Positions 25,973 through 35,775 of a stretch of 64,000 nucleotides of DNA are shown here, in pieces (positions within the stretch are counted from its first letter, which is position 1; each line of letters begins with the position of its first letter). Source of the stretch: Candidatus Endowatersipora endosymbiont of Watersipora subatra (GTDB taxonomy: Bacteria > Pseudomonadota > Alphaproteobacteria > Rhizobiales > Rhizobiaceae). Both the position numbers and the translations under genes were made by a program. Location: positions 620,001-684,000 of the forward strand of contig NZ_OZ032160.1 of the NCBI RefSeq assembly GCF_964026585.1. The letters are read 5' to 3'. Under the pieces are notes generated by a model that was not told the origin of the DNA, made no database searches, and saw only the letters and a list, made by a program, of their open reading frames with translations.

Positions 25973-28300
25973 TCATGATTTCATCTTCCCCTTAACTCTT
26001 CCTTTACTTTCTGCAAGAATTATAACAGCATGATTTAAATCTATTGTAAAAACCTCATCCTCCTTTTCCAAGGAGGCATATTTACCTTCGTGCAATATGA
26101 AGGGACCATAGCGACCAAGACCAGTAATAATATCTTTACCTGTCTTCGGATGCTTGCCAACGAGACGAGGTAAGTCAAGCAGACACAATGCTTTTTCAAA
26201 ATCAATTTCAGAAAAAGAGGATAACTGAGGTATTCTGCTTCGCTTTGCTTGTTTTCCCTCACCGCGCTGAACATATGGACCGTATCGACCGGTTCTAAAC
26301 GTTATTTTTTCTTTTGTTGTGGGATCCAGACCCAGAACTTTCAGTCGATTGCTAGCGAGATCAGTCTGTTCTGGATTCTCAGAACCTAAACCTAATTGTC
26401 GTGTAAATTTGCAATCGGGATAGGTTGAACAACCGATAAAAGCACCAAATTTACCAATTTTGAGGCTCAGCTGACCTTTTGTACATGTAGGGCATATACG
26501 GGGAGCACTACCATCTTTTTTTTGAGGAAAAATAAAAGGAGCAAGGGTTTCATTTAAAGTATCAAGAACTTCTGTTATACGTAGATCTTTAGTTTCGTAA
26601 ACATGATTAGAAAAGTCTTGCCAGAAATCCCGCAGCACATCCTTCCATTCGAGAGCCCCCGTTGAAATTTTATCTAAGCGCTCTTCGAGTTCAGCAGTAA
26701 AACTATATCCAACATAGCGTTTGAAGAAACTTTCTAAAAATGAGGTGACTAGACGCCCTTTTGTTTGGGGAACAAGCTTACGCTTGTCCGCAATAATGTA
26801 TTCACGCTCTCTAAGAGTTACTAAAGTGGAGGCGTAGGTCGAAGGGCGTCCAATGCCAAGCTCTTCTAGCTTGCGAATTAAAGTCGATTCCGAGTAACGG
26901 GCAGGAGACTCAGTAAAATGTTGAGTCGCTTCAATCTTTTCTAGGCTTATTTTTTCTCCTTTAATTAGTGGAACCAAGGGCTTATCAGAATTTTTCTCTA
27001 ATTTTAAGAAATCATTATAAAGACAAAGAAAACCGTTAAACTGAATCACTGAGCCGACAGCCCTTAGGCTCGCTACACGACGGTTGGAGATCGCTTTGAT
27101 CTCTGCTCTTGTTTGCTCAATTTTAGCAGACGCCATCTGGCTGCTAACCGTACGGTTCCATATCAATTCATAAAGTTTTGCCTGATCATCATCGAGAATT
27201 GATGCTAATTCTTTAGGAATTCGATCCAAGGATGTAGGGCGAATTGCTTCATGCGATTCCTGTGTGTATTTCGACTTCGATGAATAAAGACGCGCCTTTT
27301 CTGGTAAATACATAGTACCAAATAATTCACTAATAATTTTACGAATTTCATTAATCGATTCTGGTACAATCCGTACACTATCTGTTCGCATATAAGTAAT
27401 CAAGCCAACGCTTTCATTTCCAAGGTCAATTCCTTCATAAAGCTTTTGCGCAATATGCATGGTACGAGAGGCAGAAAATCCAAGAATCTTAGAGGCCTCT
27501 TGCTGCAACGTAGAGGTTGTAAAGGGTGGGTATGGATTTCGTTTTCTTAGTCGAGCTTCTACAGACTGAATTTTAAAATGAGCACTGATAAGCATATCCT
27601 TGATATCTCTTGCCTGTTCCTCACTCTTAATCCCAATAGGCTGTAATTTTTCACCATTCAAATTAACAAGATGTGCATCAAAAAGATCCTGGTTAGAATT
27701 CTTAAACTTTCCTAAAATTGACCAGTATTCCTCTGGTTGAAAACTCTCTCTCTCCTCTTCACGTTCACAAATCAGCCTCAGGGCCACCGATTGGACCCTT
27801 CCCGCCGAGCGTGAACCAGGAAGTTTATGCCATAAAATCGGAGAAAGAGTAAACCCAAAGAGATAATCAAGGGCCCTACGAGCTAAATAGGCATTAACTA
27901 AAGGTTTATTAACCTGACGTGGGCGTTCCATTGCTTCTAAAACGGATCTTTTAGTAATAGCGTTAAAAACAACTCTTTCAACTGTCTTATCCTTTAAAAT
28001 TTTTTTTTCATTGAGTACTTGGACAACATGCCAAGATATAGCCTCTCCTTCACGATCAGGATCTGTGGCTAGAATAAGGCTATCTGCTTTTTTTGCTAAA
28101 GTGGTAATGTCAGTGAGTCGTGATTTTGATTTCTTATCTACGGTCCATGACATCGAAAAATCCTCCTCTGGGAGGACGGAGCCTGCTTTTGCTGATAAAT
28201 CCCTAACATGACCATAAGAGGCAATGACTTTATAGCCAGAGCCAAGATACTTGTTAATTGTCTTGGCTTTTGTGGGTGATTCTACGACGACCAGTTTCAT
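25973..28300 (-). CDS. topA: DNA topoisomerase I
   Basis: A 775-residue type IA topoisomerase that relaxes negative supercoils. The TOPRIM domain begins at the N terminus (MKLVVVESPTKAKTI) and includes ATDPDREGEAISWH. The catalytic tyrosine is Tyr303 in GLITYMRTDSVR. One full C4 zinc ribbon is seen near residues 595-625 (CPTC...CSTYPDC). Two later ribbon repeats (RTGRYGPYVQRGEG, GLGRYGPFILHEGKY) lack cysteines, as in related alphaproteobacteria. The protein is shorter than the ~860-900 residues I expect for this order, and the usual long basic C-terminal tail is nearly gone. In relatives dprA often precedes topA; here plsY does. Confidence 0.96.
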   Translation of the reverse strand: MKLVVVESPTKAKTINKYLGSGYKVIASYGHVRDLSAKAGSVLPEEDFSMSWTVDKKSKSRLTDITTLAKKADSLILATDPDREGEAISWHVVQVLNEKKILKDKTVERVVFNAITKRSVLEAMERPRQVNKPLVNAYLARRALDYLFGFTLSPILWHKLPGSRSAGRVQSVALRLICEREEERESFQPEEYWSILGKFKNSNQDLFDAHLVNLNGEKLQPIGIKSEEQARDIKDMLISAHFKIQSVEARLRKRNPYPPFTTSTLQQEASKILGFSASRTMHIAQKLYEGIDLGNESVGLITYMRTDSVRIVPESINEIRKIISELFGTMYLPEKARLYSSKSKYTQESHEAIRPTSLDRIPKELASILDDDQAKLYELIWNRTVSSQMASAKIEQTRAEIKAISNRRVASLRAVGSVIQFNGFLCLYNDFLKLEKNSDKPLVPLIKGEKISLEKIEATQHFTESPARYSESTLIRKLEELGIGRPSTYASTLVTLREREYIIADKRKLVPQTKGRLVTSFLESFFKRYVGYSFTAELEERLDKISTGALEWKDVLRDFWQDFSNHVYETKDLRITEVLDTLNETLAPFIFPQKKDGSAPRICPTCTKGQLSLKIGKFGAFIGCSTYPDCKFTRQLGLGSENPEQTDLASNRLKVLGLDPTTKEKITFRTGRYGPYVQRGEGKQAKRSRIPQLSSFSEIDFEKALCLLDLPRLVGKHPKTGKDIITGLGRYGPFILHEGKYASLEKEDEVFTIDLNHAVIILAESKGRVKGKMKS

Positions 28301-28370
28301 GAGTGAATATATAATATATAATTCGATTGTTAACGGCAGGAAAACGAAAAAAAGAAAATCTATTAATATT

Positions 28371-28385
28371 AGACTAGACTAGACT
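28371..28385. repeat. AGACT pentanucleotide, three copies
   Basis: Three perfect consecutive AGACT units lie in the topA-plsY intergenic gap. This is a very short microsatellite with no evident function. Confidence 0.8.
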
Positions 28386-28451
28386 ATCAATTAGATTATG
28401 AAACGATGATTTTTCGATTTTCAGTGATCTATAGAACTTTCTATCTCTCTT

Positions 28452-29039
28452 TTAGAGGATCTGGATGTCTCCGATCTTCCTTTCACTACCAATTAAGAGT
28501 CGCTTTATATTTTTGCGATGCTTTAACCAAGTCAGTAGACTCATCCCTGAAAAAAGAGATACACTAGCAGATCCAATAAAAAAATAAACGATTAACGGAG
28601 AGATGAACGTTGCGACCAAAGCTGCCAGTGATGAATAGCGCCACATAGCGGCACAAAAGATCCATATTGCTGCAAATCCAAAGAAAGCAGGGATCGAGAA
28701 AGCAAAAAGTAAGCCAGCATAAGTAGAAACACCTTTCCCTCCCCTAAATTTTAGCCATATAGGAAACAAATGCCCTAGAAATGCACCAGAAGCGGCAATA
28801 ACCAACACTTCTATATCATACTTGTTCATAATCCAGATAGGCAAAGCCCCTTTGAGGGAATCTCCTATGAATGTAGCTAGGGCAAGTGCTTTGTTTCCTG
28901 TCCGTAGAACATTACTCGCGCCAAGATTCCCTGATCCTATTGTACGAACGTCACCGATTCCTGAAAATTGAGTCAAAAGAAGACCAAAGGGAATTGAGCC
29001 GCAAAAATAGCTTATAATAAACAAAAACGATTCGAACAC
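28452..29039 (-). CDS. plsY: Acyl-phosphate:glycerol-3-phosphate acyltransferase PlsY
   Basis: A 195-residue integral membrane enzyme with about five hydrophobic segments. The three conserved PlsY motifs are seen: SIPFGLLLT, GSGNLGASNVLRTGNK, and LKFRGGKGVSTYAGLLF with the following loop. It transfers an acyl group from acyl-phosphate (made by PlsX) to glycerol-3-phosphate in the first step of phospholipid synthesis. It lies 27 bases after the pyrC-like gene in the same direction. The pyrB-pyrC'-plsY order fits Hyphomicrobiales. Confidence 0.95.
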   Translation of the reverse strand: MFESFLFIISYFCGSIPFGLLLTQFSGIGDVRTIGSGNLGASNVLRTGNKALALATFIGDSLKGALPIWIMNKYDIEVLVIAASGAFLGHLFPIWLKFRGGKGVSTYAGLLFAFSIPAFFGFAAIWIFCAAMWRYSSLAALVATFISPLIVYFFIGSASVSLFSGMSLLTWLKHRKNIKRLLIGSERKIGDIQIL

Positions 29040-29066
29040 AAAATTTACCTTAAAGAACAGAATATA

Positions 29067-30377
29067 TTATTCGTCCATTGAGAAAACTATTTTTCCAGAA
29101 ACTATTGTTTTTAAAACTTTTCCCTGAAACCGAGCACCTTCAAACGCAGTATTCTTTGATCTCGAGTGTAACAATTCTTTTCTCAGAATCCAGGGATAGT
29201 CTGGATCGAAAAGCATCATATCAGCAGGAGCACCTACTTGTATCCGTCCGGTTTTTAGACCAAGCCGTTCAGCCGGTGCGCTGGTTAGACAGGTTAGCAA
29301 TCGCATTAGAGGAACATTATCCGTATGGTAAAGCCGAAGGCTTGCAGACAAAAGTGTTTCTAGACCAATCACTCCATCAGCAGCTTCTGCAAAAGGATGA
29401 CGCTTTGTCTCAACATCCTGTGGATCGTGGTTAGAACAAATGACATCGATGATTCCCTCCTTAATTCCAGAGATCATTGACTGACGATCATCTTCAGAGC
29501 GAAGAGGAGGTAAGACTTTGAAAAAGGTTCGATAGGAACCGATGTCCAGTTCATTCAAACACAAATTAGCGATAGCAACACCAGCGGTTACATCTAGATT
29601 CTTTTTTTTTGCATTGGCAATTACCTCTACACTACTCGATGTAGATAAAGTAGCTGCATGATATTTGCCTTCTGTCATTGCAACAAGACGCATATCACGT
29701 TCCAGAGGAATGATCTCAGATTCTCGGGGAATTCCCGATAATCCAAGGCGTGTTGCATTAAGACCTGCATTCATAACACCACTACCGAGAGAGAGATCAT
29801 GGTTAGTCGAAATGATCAGCTTACCAAAGTCTTTAGCATAGGTGAGCGCTCTGGACATCATCTGTGAATCAAGAGTAGAAGATCGACCATCAGTAAAAGC
29901 GATGGCTCCCGCATCACTTAACAGACCAAACTCGGTCATTTTAACTCCCAATAGCCCCTGTGACAGAGCTGCTGTAGGAAAAACTCTGACTAAAGACCTT
30001 GAACGTGCAGTTTGACGGACGAATTCAACTAAAGACATATCATCAATAACCGGATTGGTATCCGGCATCATTATGAGAGTGGTGACACCACCCGCTGCTG
30101 CGGCATTACTAGCTGATTTCATAGTTTCATGGTGTTCTGCCCCTGGTTCACCAATAAAAACTCGCATGTCTACAATACCAGGACTTAATACATGGCCTTT
30201 GCAATCAATAATCTTTGAATCCGATCTGAGCTCATGTAGAGGTAAAGATTTTCCAATTCTAGCAACAGTTTCATTTGCAACAAGCACATCCGCATGTTGA
30301 TCCAACCCCGATAGTGGATCCATAACACGGGCATTGATAAACAAGCTCATTTGAGGAGGGTGCTCTTCTATACTCAT
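29067..30377 (-). CDS. pyrC: Dihydroorotase-like protein lacking the metal-binding HxH (PyrC' type)
   Basis: A 436-residue amidohydrolase-superfamily protein of the class I dihydroorotase group. Active enzymes have a DxHxHxREPG zinc site in the first strand; here the matching stretch is VDMRVFIGEPGAEH, with both histidines replaced. The remaining architecture is kept (MMPDTNPVIDD, SNHDPQDVETKRHPF, SKNTAFEG). Such inactive homologues are known as partners of aspartate carbamoyltransferase in some proteobacteria, so this is probably structural or regulatory, with the working dihydroorotase elsewhere. ATG 30377 is 14 bases after pyrB; the frame extends to a GTG at 30395 that would overlap pyrB by four bases. 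Confidence 0.88.
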   Translation of the reverse strand: MSIEEHPPQMSLFINARVMDPLSGLDQHADVLVANETVARIGKSLPLHELRSDSKIIDCKGHVLSPGIVDMRVFIGEPGAEHHETMKSASNAAAAGGVTTLIMMPDTNPVIDDMSLVEFVRQTARSRSLVRVFPTAALSQGLLGVKMTEFGLLSDAGAIAFTDGRSSTLDSQMMSRALTYAKDFGKLIISTNHDLSLGSGVMNAGLNATRLGLSGIPRESEIIPLERDMRLVAMTEGKYHAATLSTSSSVEVIANAKKKNLDVTAGVAIANLCLNELDIGSYRTFFKVLPPLRSEDDRQSMISGIKEGIIDVICSNHDPQDVETKRHPFAEAADGVIGLETLLSASLRLYHTDNVPLMRLLTCLTSAPAERLGLKTGRIQVGAPADMMLFDPDYPWILRKELLHSRSKNTAFEGARFQGKVLKTIVSGKIVFSMDE

Positions 30378-30391
30378 GAACAAACTCTTTC

Positions 30392-31357
30392 TCACCCCTG
30401 ACCCTGAAGCAGGGTTTCAATAATTGCCATACGCACAGCAACTCCCATCTCTACTTGTTCAACAATAACGCTTTGAACACCATCAGCAATTTCAGAAGAA
30501 ATTTCGATCCCTCGATTCATAGGCCCGGGATGCATGACGATCGCATCATGTTTAGCATATGTAATTCGTTGTAAATCAAGACCAAAATATCGAAAATACT
30601 CCCGCATAGATGGCACGAATGTGCCACACATCCTTTCATATTGTAAGCGTAGCATCATCACAACATCGCAATCTTTTATGCCTTCTTCCATTTTAGAAAA
30701 AGTTGTTACCCCTAACTTTTCAATGGAATGAGGTAAAAGTGTAGAAGGAGCAATAACTCGTACAGATGCTCCCATAGCATTAAAAATTAGAATATTGGAT
30801 CGTGCTACACGTGAATGTAAAATATCTCCACAAATAGCGATTTTTAATCCTTCTATGCATCCTTTTTTACGACGAATTGTTAGTGCATCAAGCAATGCTT
30901 GTGTAGGATGTTCATGGGCACCGTCCCCAGCATTGATGACAGGGCAACTCATTTTTTGAGCGAGCAACTCGGCAGCCCCTGCGGAATAATGGCGTATTAC
31001 TAGAAGGTCAGGTCGCATGGCGTTGAGGGTTAAGGCTGTATCCAGAAGTGTTTCTCCTTTTTTGACTGAAGACTGATCAATCGTCATATTTACCACATCC
31101 ATACCAAGGCGTTTACCAGCGATTTCGAATGATGACTGCGTACGAGTTGATGTTTCAAAGAATAAGTTGATCTGAGTGCGTCCACTTAGCGAATGGTGTT
31201 TTTTTTCAACGAGACGAGAAATTTTAACCATCTTCTCTGCTTGATCCAAAAGAAAAGTGATATCAGAGGGTGAAAGGTCTTCAATGGCAAGAAGGTGATT
31301 TGAAAAAAAAGAAGATGACTGAACATTGGAGGGAGAAGATGAATCATATTGAGTCAT
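30392..31357 (-). CDS. pyrB: Aspartate carbamoyltransferase catalytic subunit
   Basis: A 321-residue transcarbamoylase that makes carbamoyl-aspartate, the committed step of pyrimidine synthesis. The carbamoyl-phosphate loop is [26 protein letters not shown] and [12 protein letters not shown] mark the aspartate-binding and C-terminal regions. A serine-rich N-terminal extension of about 15 residues precedes the conserved domain. ATG 31357 has AGGAAAGGA upstream. It lies directly upstream of the inactive dihydroorotase homologue, with which it may form a complex. No pyrI regulatory gene is present. Confidence 0.95.
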   Translation of the reverse strand: MTQYDSSSPSNVQSSSFFSNHLLAIEDLSPSDITFLLDQAEKMVKISRLVEKKHHSLSGRTQINLFFETSTRTQSSFEIAGKRLGMDVVNMTIDQSSVKKGETLLDTALTLNAMRPDLLVIRHYSAGAAELLAQKMSCPVINAGDGAHEHPTQALLDALTIRRKKGCIEGLKIAICGDILHSRVARSNILIFNAMGASVRVIAPSTLLPHSIEKLGVTTFSKMEEGIKDCDVVMMLRLQYERMCGTFVPSMREYFRYFGLDLQRITYAKHDAIVMHPGPMNRGIEISSEIADGVQSVIVEQVEMGVAVRMAIIETLLQGQG

Positions 31358-31483
31358 TAAAAATCCTTTCCTAACAAAGGAAACCCTATTCTGATTGGTT
31401 TTTGAGATTTTATTTTTTAGAAAATATAGCCCCAGTATAGCTTTCCATTCAACTTTACTAGTATCTCTTAATCTATATCAGGT

Positions 31484-33262
31484 CTATAGACAGAACTGTA
31501 ATTTTGCTAAACCAGCATAGATACCACCCTGTTTGAGCAAAGTATCGTGAGTTCCTTCCTCAACGATACGCCCCTTATCCATAACTAAGATCCTATCAGC
31601 TTTGAGAACCGTAGACAAACGATGTGCTATCACAATAGTGGCACGATCCATCATTAACTCATCTAATGCTTTTTGAACCAGGCTTTCGCTTTCAGCATCA
31701 AGAGCGCTTGTCGCTTCATCTAGCAATAAGATAGGAGAATTTTTCAGAATCGCCCGCGCAATTGCTATACGTTGCCTCTGACCTCCAGATAACATAATAC
31801 CACGTTCACCGATAATAGTTTGGTAACCTTTTTCCATTCCTATGATAAACTCATGGGCTAAAGCTAAATTAGCGGCCTGCTGAACTTCTTCATCTGATGC
31901 ATCAGGTCGACCGAACCGAATATTATCGGCTACAGACATTGTAAAAAGGGCTGTATCCTGCGGTACAAGACCGATCCGATTCCTAACTTCTTCAGGAGCC
32001 GCCGCATTAACAGGTACCTCATCTACTAAAACAGATCCTGATGTAGCATCATAGTAACGAAGAGCCAGAGCAAAGACTGTACTTTTTCCAGAACCAGATG
32101 ATCCTACAAGCGCGAGAGTTTCACCAGAAGAAACAGAAAAAGTAAGGCCATCAATAATACGATGACCTGAACGATTTGGATAAGAAAAAGAAACATTATC
32201 AAAACGCAAATGACCTAACGGCGGAAATGGCAAGGGAATAGGCGCAGCAGGTATTGTAATGTCAGATGGAGTTGTTAGCAATTCACTCAACCTCTCAGCA
32301 GCACCTGTTATTTGATTCAGCTCTCCCCATACCTCTGAAAGGGCTCCCATGGATCCTGCTGCAAAGACTGAATAGAGCAAAAACTGTCCCAGTGCTCCTG
32401 CACTCAGAGTCTGATCGAGAACTGCATTTGCTCCGATCCATAGAACAACGATGATACTTGAGAAAATAGAAAAAATAGAAAATGCAGTCAGGACAGAACG
32501 AGCAAGAAAAGATTTTCGTGCAGCGGAAAAAGAATGCTCCAGTGTCTCTGAAAATCGATTTGATACCATTTTTTCGTTAGAAAAAGATTGTAAAGTACGA
32601 ACATAAGAGATTGATTCGGATGCATACGCTGTCGCATGTGCTAAACTATCTTGTGCTAAACGAGAACGCTTTCTAACAAGGCGTCCAAATGCAAAAAGAG
32701 GTAAAACAATCACAGGAATCGCAATCAGAACCAATCCTGATAAATGTGGGCTAGTATAAACCATACCCCAAATGGACCCAATCATAAGAAGAATATTACG
32801 CAAAGCTATAGAAGCTGTAGTACCTGCCGCAGACTTTATTTGCGTTGTATCAGCGGTCAGGCGTGAGACTAATTCACCGGTCTTTGCCGTATCAAAAAAA
32901 GAGGCTGAAAGTGTTGTTATATGTACAAAAACATCACGTCTCAAATCTGCAATAATCTTTTCACCAAGCCAGGTAACAAAATAGTATCGACTAGCACTCG
33001 AAATGGCGAGTACGGCAGAAACCGCAATCATGACCATAAAATAACTATCAATAAATTGCGCATTTTTAGTAGAAAATCCACTCTCTAACATACGTCGTAT
33101 GGCTAATGGTATAATTAAGGTGCTGGCAGCTGCGAGAATTAAAAATAGCAAAGCTCCTAAAACATGACCTTTATAACTTAACATATAGGCAAATAAACAG
33201 AAAAAAGACTTCAAGTCCCTCCTTTTGCCTTTTCTCTTTATAAACTGGGGATTCACTGACAT
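31484..33262 (-). CDS. MsbA-like ABC exporter (fused permease-ATPase)
   Basis: A 592-residue half-transporter with six membrane helices (about residues 30-320) followed by a nucleotide-binding domain. Walker A is GSSGSGKS, the signature LSGGQRQRIAIARAIL, Walker B ILLLDEATSALDAES and the H-loop VIAHRLST. It works as a homodimer exporting lipids, drugs or peptides. The family includes MsbA, but an export substrate cannot be named from sequence. The basic N terminus (KRKGKRR) fits a cytoplasmic start. It is divergent from rpmE, an arrangement I recall from several Hyphomicrobiales. Confidence 0.9.
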   Translation of the reverse strand: MSVNPQFIKRKGKRRDLKSFFCLFAYMLSYKGHVLGALLFLILAAASTLIIPLAIRRMLESGFSTKNAQFIDSYFMVMIAVSAVLAISSASRYYFVTWLGEKIIADLRRDVFVHITTLSASFFDTAKTGELVSRLTADTTQIKSAAGTTASIALRNILLMIGSIWGMVYTSPHLSGLVLIAIPVIVLPLFAFGRLVRKRSRLAQDSLAHATAYASESISYVRTLQSFSNEKMVSNRFSETLEHSFSAARKSFLARSVLTAFSIFSIFSSIIVVLWIGANAVLDQTLSAGALGQFLLYSVFAAGSMGALSEVWGELNQITGAAERLSELLTTPSDITIPAAPIPLPFPPLGHLRFDNVSFSYPNRSGHRIIDGLTFSVSSGETLALVGSSGSGKSTVFALALRYYDATSGSVLVDEVPVNAAAPEEVRNRIGLVPQDTALFTMSVADNIRFGRPDASDEEVQQAANLALAHEFIIGMEKGYQTIIGERGIMLSGGQRQRIAIARAILKNSPILLLDEATSALDAESESLVQKALDELMMDRATIVIAHRLSTVLKADRILVMDKGRIVEEGTHDTLLKQGGIYAGLAKLQFCL

Positions 33263-33412
33263 GAACCTCGACGACAGATTTAGCCCAAAACGAACACACT
33301 TATTGTGTTGTTAAAAACCTTGATGTATAGACTCTTCTAGGAAATTGAAAGTCGGTTTCAAAATTCATGCACACAGATCAACATCTCACTTCTATAAAAG
33401 GAAATCAGAACT

Positions 33413-33634
33413 ATGAAATCTGATATACATCCTGACTATCACACTATTAAAGTTATCATGACTGATGGTACAGAATATGAAACGCGTTCAACATGGGGAA
33501 ATCAAGGTGATGTGATGAACTTGGATGTTGATCCGAAATCCCATCATGCTTGGACGGGGAGTGCCGGTACCATACTAGATCGTGATGGCAGGGTATCAAA
33601 ATTTAACAACAAATTCGGCAGCTTGGGTCTTTGA
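33413..33634 (+). CDS. rpmE: 50S ribosomal protein L31
   Basis: A 73-residue bL31 starting [20 protein letters not shown] with [10 protein letters not shown] at the C terminus. It contains no cysteines, so it is the zinc-free form. AAAGGAAATC precedes ATG 33413. L31 lies at the central protuberance and bridges the subunits. The gene stands alone, divergent from the MsbA-like exporter and convergent with dnaX. Confidence 0.97.
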   Translation: MKSDIHPDYHTIKVIMTDGTEYETRSTWGNQGDVMNLDVDPKSHHAWTGSAGTILDRDGRVSKFNNKFGSLGL

Positions 33635-33700
33635 TCCCATTATATCTCAGGTCTAGGATTATGAGGTTAACAGATTTAAGTCTCTAGCTTTATCCATTTC

Positions 33701-35374
33701 TCAGGTTGCCAAAGACATCTTTTTTTCATCACAAAATCGCGTATCAATGATTTTTGATTCAGGAAACAGGGCTAAAATAGCTGATACAACGGGGTTCCGT
33801 GCAGCTTCTTTAAGTATTTTTTCACTATGAATTTCTTCACGCTGTTTTATCGTAGTATGACCTTTGGATTCGGAAACCCTAATTTCCCATAGTTTTCCAG
33901 TCCAATCATACAACTTTGTATGCATTATTTTAAGCATATCAGGAGGTGCATCCCCTACTATACTAAACTCAATCTTACCATTTTCAAAAGAGATCTCACT
34001 AAAATTATTACGCATCATCAGTTTGAATCGAATATCGCGTTTCCTCTCAGCAATTTTGAGAAGATCATAAAAGCTATCAATGTTTTCATTAAACGCTTGG
34101 TCATTTCTTACTACTAACTGAGGGCGCTCTCCAAGACTCGGGATAGGAGTCTTATTATTACTTATGCCTTCTTCTTTCATTGAAGGACTCGATAATAAAC
34201 GATCGTGATTTTTAGAAATTTTTTTAAGGAGTTCATCCGGTGTGGGAAGGTCAGCAGCATGAGTTAACCGGACCAGAACCATGTCAGCAGCAGCAATGGG
34301 TCTTGGAGCTGATTCAACTTCTAGAATTCCTTTCAACAGAATCTGCCACGCACGGTCTAAGATCCGAGGTGTTAATTGGTTTGCAAATCCTTGAACCCTT
34401 TTTTTCTCTTCCTTGCTTAAAGAACGTTCATCGAGCGCGCTTTCAACGTAGCGAAGACGGGTGATTAAATGGGTAAAATCAGCGAGATCACTCAGAACCG
34501 TAGCAGGATCGGCCCCCAAATCATATTGAGATTTTAGTTCATTTAAGGCCTTTCTGATCTCACCTTTCATGACATGTTCAAATAAGTCGATAATACTTGA
34601 TCTGTCAGCTAGCCCTAACATTGATCGGATATCAACAGATAGCAACTTCCTAATGGAACAACCAGATGCATAGGCTATCCCTTGATCTAAAATTGAAAGA
34701 GCATCACGGACTGAACCATCAGATGCACGAGCAATCATGGCGAGGGCTTCTTGTTCTACATCAATGCCTTCTCGCTTGGCAATTCTGTCAAGATATTTAA
34801 TCAGTTCATCTGTATCAATGCGCCGCAGATCAAATCGCTGACATCGTGAAAGCACTGTCATTGGTATTTTACGAATTTCTGTTGTGGCTAAAATAAATCT
34901 CATCCGCTCCGGTGGTTCTTCAAGTGTTTTCAAAAGGCCATTAAACGCAGCCGTTGAAAGCATATGCACTTCATCGATGATATAGATTTTATAACGCGCA
35001 GAAACAGGTTTATAACGGGCTGATGCAAGAATCTCCCGAATATCACTAATACCTGTATGGGATGCAGCATCCATCTCAATCACGTCAACATGAGTGCCTT
35101 CCAGTATCGATTCACAGTGTATACCAAATTCAGAGAAATTGAGTGTAGGACGTCTAATAGTTGGAGTCTCGTAATTAAGTGCACGTGCCAAGATCCGTGC
35201 AGTCGTCGTTTTGCCCACCCCGCGTACTCCGGTAAGCATGTAAGCTTGTGCAAGGCGTCCCGTTTTAAATGCATTTGATAAGGTTAGAACCATAGGCTCT
35301 TGACCAATAAGATTGTCAAAAGATAAGGGACGATATTTACGAGCAAGAATCAGATAGTTACTCGTATAAGGCAT
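33701..35374 (-). CDS. dnaX: DNA polymerase III subunit gamma/tau
   Basis: A 557-residue clamp-loader ATPase. The N-terminal ARKYRPLSFDNLIGQ, Walker A GVRGVGKTT (residues 49-57), Walker B in YIIDEVHMLS, and ATTEIRKIPMTVLSRCQRFDLRRI are conserved. The zinc-binding cysteines known from the E. coli protein are largely absent between residues 64 and 90; only one Cys remains, which I believe is usual in Hyphomicrobiales. The linker and C-terminal alpha-binding part are compact, so the protein is somewhat short for tau. I see no evident slippery A-run that would make a separate gamma form. The SRP RNA gene lies just upstream. Confidence 0.95.
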   Translation of the reverse strand: MPYTSNYLILARKYRPLSFDNLIGQEPMVLTLSNAFKTGRLAQAYMLTGVRGVGKTTTARILARALNYETPTIRRPTLNFSEFGIHCESILEGTHVDVIEMDAASHTGISDIREILASARYKPVSARYKIYIIDEVHMLSTAAFNGLLKTLEEPPERMRFILATTEIRKIPMTVLSRCQRFDLRRIDTDELIKYLDRIAKREGIDVEQEALAMIARASDGSVRDALSILDQGIAYASGCSIRKLLSVDIRSMLGLADRSSIIDLFEHVMKGEIRKALNELKSQYDLGADPATVLSDLADFTHLITRLRYVESALDERSLSKEEKKRVQGFANQLTPRILDRAWQILLKGILEVESAPRPIAAADMVLVRLTHAADLPTPDELLKKISKNHDRLLSSPSMKEEGISNNKTPIPSLGERPQLVVRNDQAFNENIDSFYDLLKIAERKRDIRFKLMMRNNFSEISFENGKIEFSIVGDAPPDMLKIMHTKLYDWTGKLWEIRVSESKGHTTIKQREEIHSEKILKEAARNPVVSAILALFPESKIIDTRFCDEKKMSLAT

Positions 35375-35501
35375 AAAATGTCTTCATGATCAATCCATCA
35401 AGAGTATTCGGTGAATGGCTCATCTCATCACTCTCAAATTTAGCGATATATGAAATAAGTACGATGAAATTGATCCTCTAAAACTCTGATTCCCTAATAA
35501 G

Positions 35502-35599
35502 GTGGAGACTGGCAGAATGACCCGTACAAAAACTCGTTAGGGCTGCTCCCTTCCAGGCCTGACCCAGTTGGCGATCTGTTCGTCCATAACCAGCCTCCT
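35502..35599 (-). ncRNA. ffs: Signal recognition particle RNA (4.5S/bacterial small SRP RNA)
   Basis: On the minus strand the segment folds as a long hairpin, with GGAGGCTGG at one end pairing with CCAGTCTCC at the other. Its apical part carries the universal SRP domain IV elements GGTCAGG, GGAAGGGAGCAGCC and the tetraloop between them. The RNA binds Ffh to target membrane proteins. Its place next to dnaX is the known alphaproteobacterial location. The exact ends are uncertain by a few bases. Confidence 0.93.
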
Positions 35600-35775
35600 T
35601 ACTTTATCAAAGTAAGCTTTTCAAGGAGAAAGGCAAGAGTCTGGTTCAGAATTTTTAATTTTTCTCTGTTTCAGATTCATCATTACGTGATGAATGTTGA
35701 TACAGGCTTGATAGAAAAAAGGTATTTGGATAGGAAGCTAAGATACGATTGAAAACCATAATGGGTTATTAAGTT

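Noticed and set aside
29078..29434. 118-residue plus-strand ORF antisense to the pyrC-like gene
   Set aside because: It is a shadow frame with no start signal and no domain.
33701..35374. Programmed frameshift in dnaX
   Set aside because: No long A-run slippery site followed by a stable hairpin was seen at the expected place, so a separate gamma product is not supported.
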